Shown one piece after another: positions 23,976-32,056 of a stretch of DNA of 32,056 nucleotides (its first letter is position 1; each line of letters opens with the position of its first letter). The stretch spans positions 1 through 32,056 of the forward strand of contig JAAYTW010000057.1 in the NCBI GenBank assembly GCA_012517955.1, written 5' to 3'. Source of the DNA: Candidatus Zixiibacteriota bacterium (lineage in GTDB: Bacteria; Zixibacteria; MSB-5A5; UBA10806; 4484-95). The position numbers and the translations under genes are program-made. The notes under the pieces were generated by a model. It worked only from the letters and a program-made list of their open reading frames with translations, was not told the origin of the DNA and did no database searches.

Positions 23976-25901
23976 ATGAAAATTACTTTTCCTGATAATT
24001 CCAGCAGAGAATACCAACCCGGTATTACCGCCGCCGATATCGCCAAGGATATCAGCCAAGGATTGGCTAAAAGGGCTCTGGCGGCTAAAGTAAATGATGA
24101 GCTCGTCGATTTAAACCGGCCTATCAACCAAGATGCCGGCCTGCGAATAATTACATTCGACGATGAAGAAGGCAAACTTATTTTCTGGCATTCGTCGGCG
24201 CATTTGATGGCGTCGGCTATTATGAGGCTGTTTCCGCAAACCAAGCTGGCGATTGGCCCGGCTGTGCCCGATGATTTCGCCGCCCGTTTTTACTACGATT
24301 TAGACCTTGACCATAAGTTAACCGAAAAGGATCTTGAATTAATAGAAGCCGAAATGGCTAAAATCGTCGCCGAGGACAGACCTTTCGTGCGTTCGGAGAA
24401 ACCCCGCCAGGCGGCTTTGGCTGAATTTAACCGCGATAATGATTTATACAAAGCCGAGATAGCGGGCGAGGTCGAAGGGGAGACCGTTAGTTTTTATACT
24501 CATGGCGACTTTATAGATATGTGCCGCGGCCCGCATGTGCCATCAACGGGAAAAATCAAAGCTTTCAAGCTTTTAAGCGTTGCCGGCGCCTATTGGCGGG
24601 GCGACGAGAAAAATAAGATGTTGCAACGAATTTACGGCGTTTCATTTCCCGACAAACAATTGCTGGCCGAACATCTTGAAAAAATCGAACAGGCCAAACT
24701 TCGCGACCATCGATTGCTTGGCAAGAATCTTGACTTGTTTTCGATTAATGATGAAGTTGGTCCCGGCCTTGTGCTCTGGCACCCAAAAGGCGCTCTGATT
24801 CGGCATATTATCGAGGGATTCTGGAAAGACGCCCATATCGCCAATGGTTATGAATTGGTTTATACTCCCCATATCGCCCGTCTGGAACTGTGGGATAGGT
24901 CGGGGCATTTGGGATTTTATAAAGAAAACATGTTCAAGCCTATAGAAATAGAAAACCAAAACTATCAGCTTAAACCGATGAACTGCCCGTTCCATATTCA
25001 GATATATAAAGCACGCAAACATTCCTATCGTGATTTACCTTACAGATGGGCTGAACTCGGTACCGTCTATCGTTTCGAGCGTTCAGGAGTGCTTCATGGT
25101 TTGCCGCGTGTTCGGGGTTTTACCCAAGATGATGCGCACGTATTTTGTCGCCCCGATCAACTTCAGGATGAACTAATCGGCTTGCTCGATTTTAATTTGT
25201 TTTTTCTTGAAACTTTCGGGTTTGATAAATATAACACATACCTGTCCACCCGTCCGGAACATTCAGTCGGTTCCGACGAGAGTTGGGCAAGGGCCACTGA
25301 AGCCTTGAAAAACGCGTTGGAAAAGCGTGGATTGCCTTATCAAATCGATCCCGGTGAGGGCGTTTTTTATGGTCCTAAAATCGATGTAAAAATAAAAGAT
25401 AACCTTGGTCGTTTTTGGCAGTGTACCACGATTCAGGTCGATTTTAACCTTCCGGAAAAGTTTGATGTCACTTACACGGCTGAAGATGGCAGCGAGAAGC
25501 GCGCGATTATGATTCACAGGGCTTTGTTGGGTTCGATTGAGCGGTTTTTTGGAATTCTCATTGAGCAATACGGCGGGGCTTTCCCGGTTTGGTTAGCCCC
25601 CATTCAGGTTATCATATTGCCGGTTGTCGATGAGGTCAACGATTATGCCGAACACGTCGCCCAAATGTTACGGGGAGCCGCCATCAGGGTGGAAACCGAC
25701 AAGCGAAGCCAGAAAATCGGCTACAAAATTCGGGAAGCCGAAAATTTAAAAATACCGTATATGCTCATAGTCGGCAAGAAAGAAGAAGCAGAGCATACCG
25801 TTTCGGTTCGTCGCCATAAACTCGGCGATATCGGCGTTGTGGCCGTTGAAACCGTTTCGGCTGAAATATTACAGAAGATAAAGACCAAATCATTGGATTA
25901 G
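23976..25901 (+). CDS. thrS: Threonyl-tRNA synthetase
   Basis: TGS domain start MKITFPDNSSREYQPGITAADIAKDIS; YKENMFKPIEIENQNYQLKPMNCPFHIQIYK; FTQDDAHVFCRPDQ; 641 aa. Confidence 0.98.
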   Translation: MKITFPDNSSREYQPGITAADIAKDISQGLAKRALAAKVNDELVDLNRPINQDAGLRIITFDDEEGKLIFWHSSAHLMASAIMRLFPQTKLAIGPAVPDDFAARFYYDLDLDHKLTEKDLELIEAEMAKIVAEDRPFVRSEKPRQAALAEFNRDNDLYKAEIAGEVEGETVSFYTHGDFIDMCRGPHVPSTGKIKAFKLLSVAGAYWRGDEKNKMLQRIYGVSFPDKQLLAEHLEKIEQAKLRDHRLLGKNLDLFSINDEVGPGLVLWHPKGALIRHIIEGFWKDAHIANGYELVYTPHIARLELWDRSGHLGFYKENMFKPIEIENQNYQLKPMNCPFHIQIYKARKHSYRDLPYRWAELGTVYRFERSGVLHGLPRVRGFTQDDAHVFCRPDQLQDELIGLLDFNLFFLETFGFDKYNTYLSTRPEHSVGSDESWARATEALKNALEKRGLPYQIDPGEGVFYGPKIDVKIKDNLGRFWQCTTIQVDFNLPEKFDVTYTAEDGSEKRAIMIHRALLGSIERFFGILIEQYGGAFPVWLAPIQVIILPVVDEVNDYAEHVAQMLRGAAIRVETDKRSQKIGYKIREAENLKIPYMLIVGKKEEAEHTVSVRRHKLGDIGVVAVETVSAEILQKIKTKSLD

Positions 25902-25912
25902 GAGGTGTCTTA

Positions 25913-26446
25913 ATAGTCAAGGAAAGCGATACCCGGGTAAACTTTAAAATCAGAGTACCCGAGGTCAGATTAATTGGCGATGATGGATCGCAGATAGGAA
26001 TTGTTCCGACTCAAAAGGCTTTGGAAATTGCCCGAAGCAAAGGACTCGATTTAGTGGAAGTCGCGCCGACGGTCAAGCCGCCTGTCTGCAAAATTATGGA
26101 TTTTGGCAAATACCTGTACGAACAGGCGAAAAAAGCCAAAATCGCTAAAAAGAAACAGCATACGGTCCATCTCAAGGAAATGCGGTTTAGACCCAAAACG
26201 GAAGAACATGATTACCAGTTCAAGCTTAAACATATCCAAAAATTCCTGGCTGAGGGCAACAAGGTTAAAGTCTTCGTGGAATTTCGCGGCCGGGAATTGG
26301 TACATAAGGAGCTGGGATCAAAGATACTGGAAAGGATAATTGCCGACTTGGCCGATTATGGCACTCCAGAAATGGAGGCTAAGATGGAGGGGCGCAGCCT
26401 GTCGGTGATTTTTATCGCCAAAAAACCAGGAAAGAAAACCGATTAA
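25913..26446 (+). CDS. infC: Translation initiation factor IF-3, probable ATA (AUA) start codon
   Basis: In-frame upstream extension of the 26021 ORF: (I)VKESDTRVNFKIRVPEVRLIGDDGSQIGIVPTQKALEIARSKGLDLVEVAPTVKPPVCKIMDFGKYLYEQ; SD AGGAGG 25900-25905 lies 7 nt before ATA 25913. Confidence 0.93.
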   Translation: MVKESDTRVNFKIRVPEVRLIGDDGSQIGIVPTQKALEIARSKGLDLVEVAPTVKPPVCKIMDFGKYLYEQAKKAKIAKKKQHTVHLKEMRFRPKTEEHDYQFKLKHIQKFLAEGNKVKVFVEFRGRELVHKELGSKILERIIADLADYGTPEMEAKMEGRSLSVIFIAKKPGKKTD

Positions 26447-26479
26447 CTCGGTGGTTTAAAAGGCAAATGTAATATTTTA

Positions 26480-26508
26480 TTGATATTGCGATTAATTTAG
26501 CTTATATT
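26480..26508 (+). promoter_or_regulatory. Candidate internal sigma-70-type promoter upstream of rpmI-rplT
   Basis: TTGATA (26480-26485) - 17 nt - TATATT (26503-26508), in the AT-rich infC-rpmI gap. Confidence 0.6.
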
Positions 26509-26529
26509 GTGGCAAAATTGGAGTAGTTG

Positions 26530-26724
26530 ATGCCGAAAATTAAGACAAATAGATCAGCCGCCAAAAGGTTTAAAAAAACCGGAACTGGTAAAATTAAAAG
26601 ATCTCATTCGTTCACGGGTCATATTTTGACCAAGAGGACGACCAAGCGAAAACGTCATCTTAGAAAATCCACTTTAATCGACAAAGCGGACTTAAAGAGG
26701 GTTAAACGGTTAATTCCATATTAA
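26530..26724 (+). CDS. rpmI: 50S ribosomal protein L35 (bL35)
   Basis: [50 protein letters not shown]. Confidence 0.97.
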   Translation: MPKIKTNRSAAKRFKKTGTGKIKRSHSFTGHILTKRTTKRKRHLRKSTLIDKADLKRVKRLIPY

Positions 26725-26745
26725 TGGATAGATTCGGGAGTACTA

Positions 26746-27096
26746 ATGCCTCGAGCAACTAATAATGTGGCGGCCAAAGCGCGCCATAAAAAATACTTGA
26801 AAGCCGCTAAGGGTAACTACGGCGGCCGACGCAAACTATACAGAACAGCCCGAGAAACGGTCAATAAGGGTATGGCATATGCCTACCGCGACCGCCGCAA
26901 TAAAAAAAGGGAATTTCGCCGACTTTGGATTATTAGAATAAATGCCGCAGCCAGGCTTTACGGATTGACATATTCTCGCCTTATGGATGGCCTGAAAAAG
27001 CTTAACGTCAATCTCGACCGTAAAATACTGGCCGATATCGCGGCGCGCGACAGCGAAACTTTCAAACAAATCGCGGAAGCCGTCAAGGCAAGCTGA
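26746..27096 (+). CDS. rplT: 50S ribosomal protein L20 (bL20)
   Basis: [70 protein letters not shown]. Confidence 0.98.
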   Translation: MPRATNNVAAKARHKKYLKAAKGNYGGRRKLYRTARETVNKGMAYAYRDRRNKKREFRRLWIIRINAAARLYGLTYSRLMDGLKKLNVNLDRKILADIAARDSETFKQIAEAVKAS

Positions 27097-27153
27097 TTCC
27101 GGCAAGTTGATTGGGGCGAACGCCGTTGTTGCGTTTCGTTTGCCCATTTTTAT

Positions 27154-27199
27154 GGCTTTTCCCGGCCGCCAATCGGATTGTTGTGAAAAGCCTTTTGTT
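27154..27199 (+). promoter_or_regulatory. Terminator/attenuator-like hairpin abutting the pheS start codon
   Basis: GGCTTTTC (27154-27161) / GAAAAGCC (27185-27192), perfect 8 bp, followed by TTTTGTT (27193-27199), then ATG 27200. Confidence 0.5.
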
Positions 27200-28213
27200 A
27201 TGAATGATATATTAAATGATATTAAAACATTTGAAGCGGAAGCTATTGCCAGACTGAATTCGGTTTTAGATAAGCAGGCTTTGGATGCGCTTAAGATAGA
27301 ACTTCTCGGACGCAAGGGCAAGCTCGCTGATTTTTCTAAAGCCATCAGTAAAGTTTCCGATGAAATGAGGCCTCAAATAGGAGCGGCCGTCAATCGGCTG
27401 CGGAAATTGTTTGAGGAACATATAGCCTCCAAAGAGCAAACTTTCGCCAGCGCCGTAAAAAAACAAACCATTGACTATACGCTTCCCGTGCGGGCCGATT
27501 TCTTAGGTCATAAGCATCCGCTTTTACAAACTGTCGATGATATTGTCGACATTTTTAAATCGATGGGCTTCGAAATCGCTTCCGGCCCAGATGTCGAAAC
27601 CGATTATTACAATTTCGATGCTCTTAACACCCCCGAAGATCACCCGGCACGCGACCTTTCTGATACGTTCTATTTAAAAAAAGGCGTGCTTTTGCGTACT
27701 CATACTTCGCCGGTGCAAATTCGCACTATGGAAAAACATAAACCGCCGGTTCGTATTATCGCCCCCGGCCGGTGTTATCGTTCGGATTATCCCGATGCTT
27801 CCCATTCGCCGGTATTTTATCAATGCGAGGGGTTATATGTTGATGAAGGCGTCTCTATGGCCGACCTTAAAGGAGTGATTACGGCTTTCGCCCGAACCAT
27901 GTTCGGAAAGGATATTAAAGTGCGTTTTCGTCCGCATTTTTTTCCTTTCACCGAGCCATCGGTCGAATATGATTTTTCCTGTGTGATTTGCGGCGGCAAA
28001 GGATGTCGGGTTTGCAAAAATAACGGCTGGCTGGAGATTTCGGGTGCTGGTATGGTTGACCCGGAAGTTTTTCGCGCCGTCGGATATGATAGCGAAAAAT
28101 ATACCGGATACGCTTTCGGTATGGGAGTCGACAGAATCACGCTGCTGCGTTATCGAATCGATGATATTCGATTATTGTATGAAAACGATGTTAGGTTTAT
28201 CAGGCAGTTCTGA
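27200..28213 (+). CDS. pheS: Phenylalanyl-tRNA synthetase alpha subunit
   Basis: LLGRKGKLADFSKAI...; GFEIASGPDVETDYYNFDALNTPEDHPARDLSDTFYLK...RTHTSPVQIRTM; CVICGGKGCRVCKNNGWLEISGAGMV; GMGVDRITLLRYRIDDIRLLYENDVRF. ATG 27200 fits the family N-terminus better than TTG 27107. Confidence 0.97.
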   Translation: MNDILNDIKTFEAEAIARLNSVLDKQALDALKIELLGRKGKLADFSKAISKVSDEMRPQIGAAVNRLRKLFEEHIASKEQTFASAVKKQTIDYTLPVRADFLGHKHPLLQTVDDIVDIFKSMGFEIASGPDVETDYYNFDALNTPEDHPARDLSDTFYLKKGVLLRTHTSPVQIRTMEKHKPPVRIIAPGRCYRSDYPDASHSPVFYQCEGLYVDEGVSMADLKGVITAFARTMFGKDIKVRFRPHFFPFTEPSVEYDFSCVICGGKGCRVCKNNGWLEISGAGMVDPEVFRAVGYDSEKYTGYAFGMGVDRITLLRYRIDDIRLLYENDVRFIRQF

Positions 28214-30594
28214 TGAAGGTTAGTTATAACTGGCTTAGAGAACTTATTGATTTTGAAGCTGACCATGCTAAATTGGCCGAGCTTTTTACTATGTCCGGCT
28301 CTGAGGTCGAAGCCATCGAACCAAAAGGACAGGAGATTTCGGGCATAGTCAGCGCCAGAATCCTTGAGGTCAATCCACATCCCAACGCCGATAAATTAAC
28401 GCTTTGCCTTATAGATAACGGCAAAGAAAAAATTCGCCTTGTTTGCGGTGCTCCAAACGCGCGCCCCGGTATTAATGTCTTGGTCGGTATGGTTGATTCG
28501 GTCATAGCCGGCGGCAGGCGTCTCGATAAAGTCAAAATTCGCGGCGTTGAATCCTGCGGTATGATTCTGGCCGAAGATGAGCTCGGTATATCCGGCGACC
28601 ACGCCGGTATCATTGAGCTTCCCGATGAAATCAAGCCGGGAACTTCCCTGGAGAAAATTGCTAAACTTGACGATTGGATTTATGAACTTGAAATAACTCC
28701 GAATCGGCCGGATTGCCTATCGCATTATGGGATGGCTAGGGAGATTAAGGCGCTTTTAGGCGGAAGGATAAAATATCCCAAAATTACTATAAACGAGATT
28801 TCGTCTCCAACGGCCGATGAATTGACAATCGAGATTGCCGACCCGCAAGGTTGCCCGCGTTATACCGGGCGTTTGGTGTCTAATGTTAAAGTTGGGCCGT
28901 CGCCCTTGTGGTTAAAATCACGTTTATTTTATCTTGGGATGCGCCCGATTAATAACATTGTCGATATCACCAATTATATCATGCTTGAAACCGGTCAACC
29001 ATTGCATGCTTTTGACTATCGCCATTTTCGGACCAAAAAAGTCGTGGTCAGAAAGGCTGTCGCCGGTGAAAAGTTTATAACATTAGATAATACCGAACGC
29101 TCCTTAACTGAAAACCATCTGCTTATCACGGATGGCGAAAAGGGAATGGCTCTCGCCGGCATTATGGGCGGGCAGAATTCGGAAGTTGCCGCCGATACCA
29201 AGCAGATTCTTTTGGAATCAGCCTATTTTAATCCGGTTGTGATTCGTTACGGAGCCAAAGCGGTCGGTTTATCCACGGAATCATCACAAAGATTCGAACG
29301 GGGCGTGGATATTAATATGGCTCCATTCGCTAATGATAGGGCCTGTCAGTTGATTGCTCAGCTTGCCGACGGTCAGATTCACAAAGGGATAATAGACTGC
29401 TATCCGAAAAAATTCGTGCCGGCCATTATCGAATTTCGTCCCCAGCGCGCCCGTTCCCTTTTGGGTCTGGAAATCCCCAATCCTATTATGAAAGATATAT
29501 TGAACGGGCTTGATATCCCTTATACGGATGGTCCGGTTCTTAAAATCACCCAGCCGTCATTTCGTCCCGACTTGACCCGGGAAGTCGACTTAATCGAGGA
29601 AATCGCGCGTATTCACGGTCTCGATAAAATCCCGGAGTCTTACCGCCCGGGAGGAAGTCTGTTGAAAGAGCCCGATCCATCTTTTAAGATTCGCAATCAA
29701 GTTCGAGCTTTGCTGGTTGGGATGGGGTTCGTCGAGACGTTCCCGCTTACGTTGATTGATTCAGATATGCTTAAAAAGCTTGATAATACTATTGAGGCGA
29801 TGAACTTACAAAACCCATTATCCGAAGAACTGTCTGGACTTCGCCCGGACCTTATCATCACGATGATGAAGACGCTTCGGCATAATATCAACTATGGGAA
29901 TAAAGATATCCGCCTATTTGATATTGGGACCGCTTTCATTCCATCATCGGAAACGCTGCCTGTCGAAAAGGAATTGCTATGTTTGGGCATAACCGGCAAA
30001 ACCAACCCGACAAGTTGGCGCAATCCCGATAAAACGGTTGATTTTTTCAGCTTGAAAGGGATATTAGAAACCTTGTTGTCTCACCTGAATATCAATGAAA
30101 TAGAGCTGATTCCCCAAAATTACCCATATTTTGATACTGATTATTCCTTTACATTAAGCGGCAATCGCAATATATTGGGGCGTATGGGAAAAGTGGCCGC
30201 TGCTGTTGGTAAACAGGCGGGCCTGAAGCAGGAAGTATATATTGCCGAATTGAATATGGCGATGCTTACGAGTTTGGCTTTAGAAGAAAAACACTTTAAA
30301 CCGTTGCCGAAATTTCCCGGTTCTGATAGAGACATCGCGTTAATCGTAGATGAGAATATTCAGGCAGCCGCGATAATGGATTCAATTCGGCAATCGGCCG
30401 GGATTTTGCTCGAAGATTTATTCCCGTTTGACCTTTATCAAGGGCAAAATATCCCGCCAGGCAAGAAAAGCATCGCTTTTAGAATATGTTACAGATGTCC
30501 GGAGCGCACCCTTACTGATGATGAAGTTGATGGTATGACTAAAAATATCATAGATATTCTTGCCAGGGAGTATGGGGCTACGTTGAGGACTTGA
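28213..30594 (+). CDS. pheT: Phenylalanyl-tRNA synthetase beta subunit
   Basis: MKVSYNWLRELIDFE...; tRNA-binding domain VNPHPNADKLTLCLID...VCGAPNAR; C-terminal anticodon-binding domain FPFDLYQGQNIPPGKKSIAFRICYRCPERTLTDDEVD. Confidence 0.98.
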   Translation: MKVSYNWLRELIDFEADHAKLAELFTMSGSEVEAIEPKGQEISGIVSARILEVNPHPNADKLTLCLIDNGKEKIRLVCGAPNARPGINVLVGMVDSVIAGGRRLDKVKIRGVESCGMILAEDELGISGDHAGIIELPDEIKPGTSLEKIAKLDDWIYELEITPNRPDCLSHYGMAREIKALLGGRIKYPKITINEISSPTADELTIEIADPQGCPRYTGRLVSNVKVGPSPLWLKSRLFYLGMRPINNIVDITNYIMLETGQPLHAFDYRHFRTKKVVVRKAVAGEKFITLDNTERSLTENHLLITDGEKGMALAGIMGGQNSEVAADTKQILLESAYFNPVVIRYGAKAVGLSTESSQRFERGVDINMAPFANDRACQLIAQLADGQIHKGIIDCYPKKFVPAIIEFRPQRARSLLGLEIPNPIMKDILNGLDIPYTDGPVLKITQPSFRPDLTREVDLIEEIARIHGLDKIPESYRPGGSLLKEPDPSFKIRNQVRALLVGMGFVETFPLTLIDSDMLKKLDNTIEAMNLQNPLSEELSGLRPDLIITMMKTLRHNINYGNKDIRLFDIGTAFIPSSETLPVEKELLCLGITGKTNPTSWRNPDKTVDFFSLKGILETLLSHLNINEIELIPQNYPYFDTDYSFTLSGNRNILGRMGKVAAAVGKQAGLKQEVYIAELNMAMLTSLALEEKHFKPLPKFPGSDRDIALIVDENIQAAAIMDSIRQSAGILLEDLFPFDLYQGQNIPPGKKSIAFRICYRCPERTLTDDEVDGMTKNIIDILAREYGATLRT

Positions 30595-30618
30595 TAATAA
30601 ACAAGTTTTGAGGCAAAG

Positions 30619-30921
30619 ATGGATGAGATAAATACTGATGGATATATTTTGGCGGAGCTTGATGGGGCCATCAAAGCCACCGCCGATAAAATTACGGAAC
30701 TAAAGGCCGCCAACCGAAAACTTCGAGAAGAAGTTAACGAACTTAAGCGGCTATTAGCCTTAAATGAAAAGAAAGCCGAAAGGCTTAAAGAAGAGCTTGC
30801 CAGTTTGAAATCGGCTGGCGAACAGCAATGGCAGGCCCGAGAAAGGATAGTTAAAGAAAGGCTGATGCGGCTTTCCGCCAAATTGGCCGCTTTTGAAAGA
30901 TTGAATTTATCGAACGGTTAA
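30619..30921 (+). CDS. Small coiled-coil protein upstream of zapA
   Basis: 100 aa, heptad-rich LKAANRKLREEVNELKRLLALNEKKAERLKEELASLKS; same strand, close spacing to pheT and zapA. Confidence 0.65.
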   Translation: MDEINTDGYILAELDGAIKATADKITELKAANRKLREEVNELKRLLALNEKKAERLKEELASLKSAGEQQWQARERIVKERLMRLSAKLAAFERLNLSNG

Positions 30922-30962
30922 CCTTTAATATAGATAAATTGGGGAGGGATCTGCTGATCCCC

Positions 30963-31241
30963 ATGGAAGCAAGAAGCGTAAAGACAAAAATTTTCGGAAC
31001 TGAATATTCACTCAAGGCCGAATCCGGCCATGAAAATATAATTGAGGCAGCCGCGTACGTTGACAAGAAGATGCGGGAAATCTCCGCTCGCGTGCCTGAT
31101 TTACCGGATATCAGGGTGGCGGTATTGACTGCGGTAAACCTTGCGGATGAGTTGTTGCGACTGCGTCAAAAAGTGCCGGATGATATTGCCGAAAGGGCCA
31201 AAGCCCTTACTAAGCTTCTTAATTCCGCGCTGATGGATTAG
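30963..31241 (+). CDS. zapA: Cell division protein ZapA
   Basis: [73 protein letters not shown] region, ATG 30963 preferred to TTG 30939. Confidence 0.88.
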   Translation: MEARSVKTKIFGTEYSLKAESGHENIIEAAAYVDKKMREISARVPDLPDIRVAVLTAVNLADELLRLRQKVPDDIAERAKALTKLLNSALMD

Positions 31242-31272
31242 CCTCTCTCCGAAGACGCCTAAAGGAGGCGCC

Positions 31273-32056
31273 ATGAACACAATTATTATCCTGATTATAG
31301 CCGCCGCTGCCTTAATCGCGCTTGCTTTCATGTTGGGCATGGTTATGGCGCGCCGCGCCGGCGAGAAAAAAGTGGCCAAAGCTGAAGAACGGGCCGCCAA
31401 AATCGTTGCCGAAGCTGAAAAAGAGGCAGAGGTCCGACGTAAAGAAGCCCTTTTAGAAGCCAAAGACCAATGGTTTAAAGAAAAGGCAAAATTCGAAAAA
31501 GAGATTAACGAAAAACGTAACGAAATCATGAAGCAGGATGCCCGATTGAGAGAACGCGAAATGGCTCTCAATCGAAAGGTTGATTTGCTGAACACAAAAG
31601 AAAAAGATATCGTTACCCGCGACCGAAACATCCAAACCCGCGAACGCGCCATACTCCATAAGGAAAAACAACTGGAAACCTTAATCGCTGAACAAAATGC
31701 CCAGTTGGAAAAAATCGCCGGGATGACCTCAGAAGAAGCCAAAAAGCATTTGATGGAGAATCTTGAGGCCGAAGCCCGCCGCGATGCCGCTCAACTTATA
31801 AAAGAAATTAAGGAAAAAGCCGAACGGGACGCCGAAAAGGAAGCTAAAAATATCATAATTCAGGCTATCCAACGCTGCGCCGCCGATTATACGGTGGAAT
31901 CGTGCGTATCCGTTGTCCAGTTGCCATCGGATGAAATGAAGGGGCGCATAATTGGCCGCGAAGGACGTAATATCCGATCCTTTGAAACCGCCACTGGTAT
32001 CGATGTAATTGTCGACGACACGCCCGAAGCCGTGATTCTATCCGGGTATGATCCAA
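31273..32056 (+). CDS. rny: Ribonuclease Y, N-terminal part (runs off the right edge)
   Basis: [41 protein letters not shown] helix, long coiled coil, then KH domain [45 protein letters not shown]. Absent from the ORF track because no stop is inside the window. Confidence 0.96.
   Translation, partial: MNTIIILIIAAAALIALAFMLGMVMARRAGEKKVAKAEERAAKIVAEAEKEAEVRRKEALLEAKDQWFKEKAKFEKEINEKRNEIMKQDARLREREMALNRKVDLLNTKEKDIVTRDRNIQTRERAILHKEKQLETLIAEQNAQLEKIAGMTSEEAKKHLMENLEAEARRDAAQLIKEIKEKAERDAEKEAKNIIIQAIQRCAADYTVESCVSVVQLPSDEMKGRIIGREGRNIRSFETATGIDVIVDDTPEAVILSGYDP

Noticed and set aside
3484-25901. Possible genome-wide TAG recoding suggested by the flgJ amber codon
   Set aside because: flgL, flagellin and thrS all end naturally at TAG exactly at their family C-termini, so TAG functions as stop here.
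27107-27199. N-terminal extension of pheS from TTG 27107
   Set aside because: The extension does not resemble PheS; the family N-terminus starts at MNDILNDIKTFEAEAIARLNSV (27200).
110-31742. Numerous minus-strand ORFs of 60-213 aa in the ORF track (e.g. 938-1381, 14257-14718, 31101-31742)
   Set aside because: All lie antisense to well-supported + strand genes, show no recognisable domains and have compositions expected of shadow frames.
1-32056. Mobile elements, prophage, CRISPR arrays, toxin-antitoxin or defence genes
   Set aside because: No transposase, integrase, direct-repeat array or typical defence gene was recognised; gene order is consistent with chromosomal flagellar and translation operons.

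Overview
The whole 32 kb window appears to be coded on the + strand, in two blocks. (1) 1 to about 23.6 kb is a flagellar late/filament cluster: flgI (3' end), flgJ (rod-binding + SLT lytic transglycosylase, interrupted by an in-frame TAG), flgN-like, flgK, csrA, flgL, fliW, an HExxH protein, a putative flagellin-glycosylation cassette (two TPR-glycosyltransferases, SDR epimerase, DegT aminotransferase, Fmt-like protein, hexapeptide acyltransferase, small orphans), a large flagellin, flaG, fliD, fliS, a small helical ORF, a FlgM-like anti-sigma factor, an HDOD protein and a Zn-ribbon protein. (2) About 23.8 to 32.06 kb is tRNA-Val(GAC) followed by the conserved thrS-infC-rpmI-rplT-pheS-pheT-(coiled coil)-zapA-rny block, with rny running off the right edge. 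The most interesting signals are: a flagellin leader with a sigma-28-like promoter and a perfect hairpin presenting GGA in its loop just upstream of the Shine-Dalgarno, which predicts CsrA/FliW control; the amber codon in flgJ; an AUA-like start for infC; an Fmt-like protein lacking its catalytic residues; a split/duplicated TPR module; an HExxH protein next to fliW; and a terminator-like hairpin abutting pheS. No transposon, phage, CRISPR or rRNA signal was seen. All calls come from reading sequence and motifs; no database search was run.
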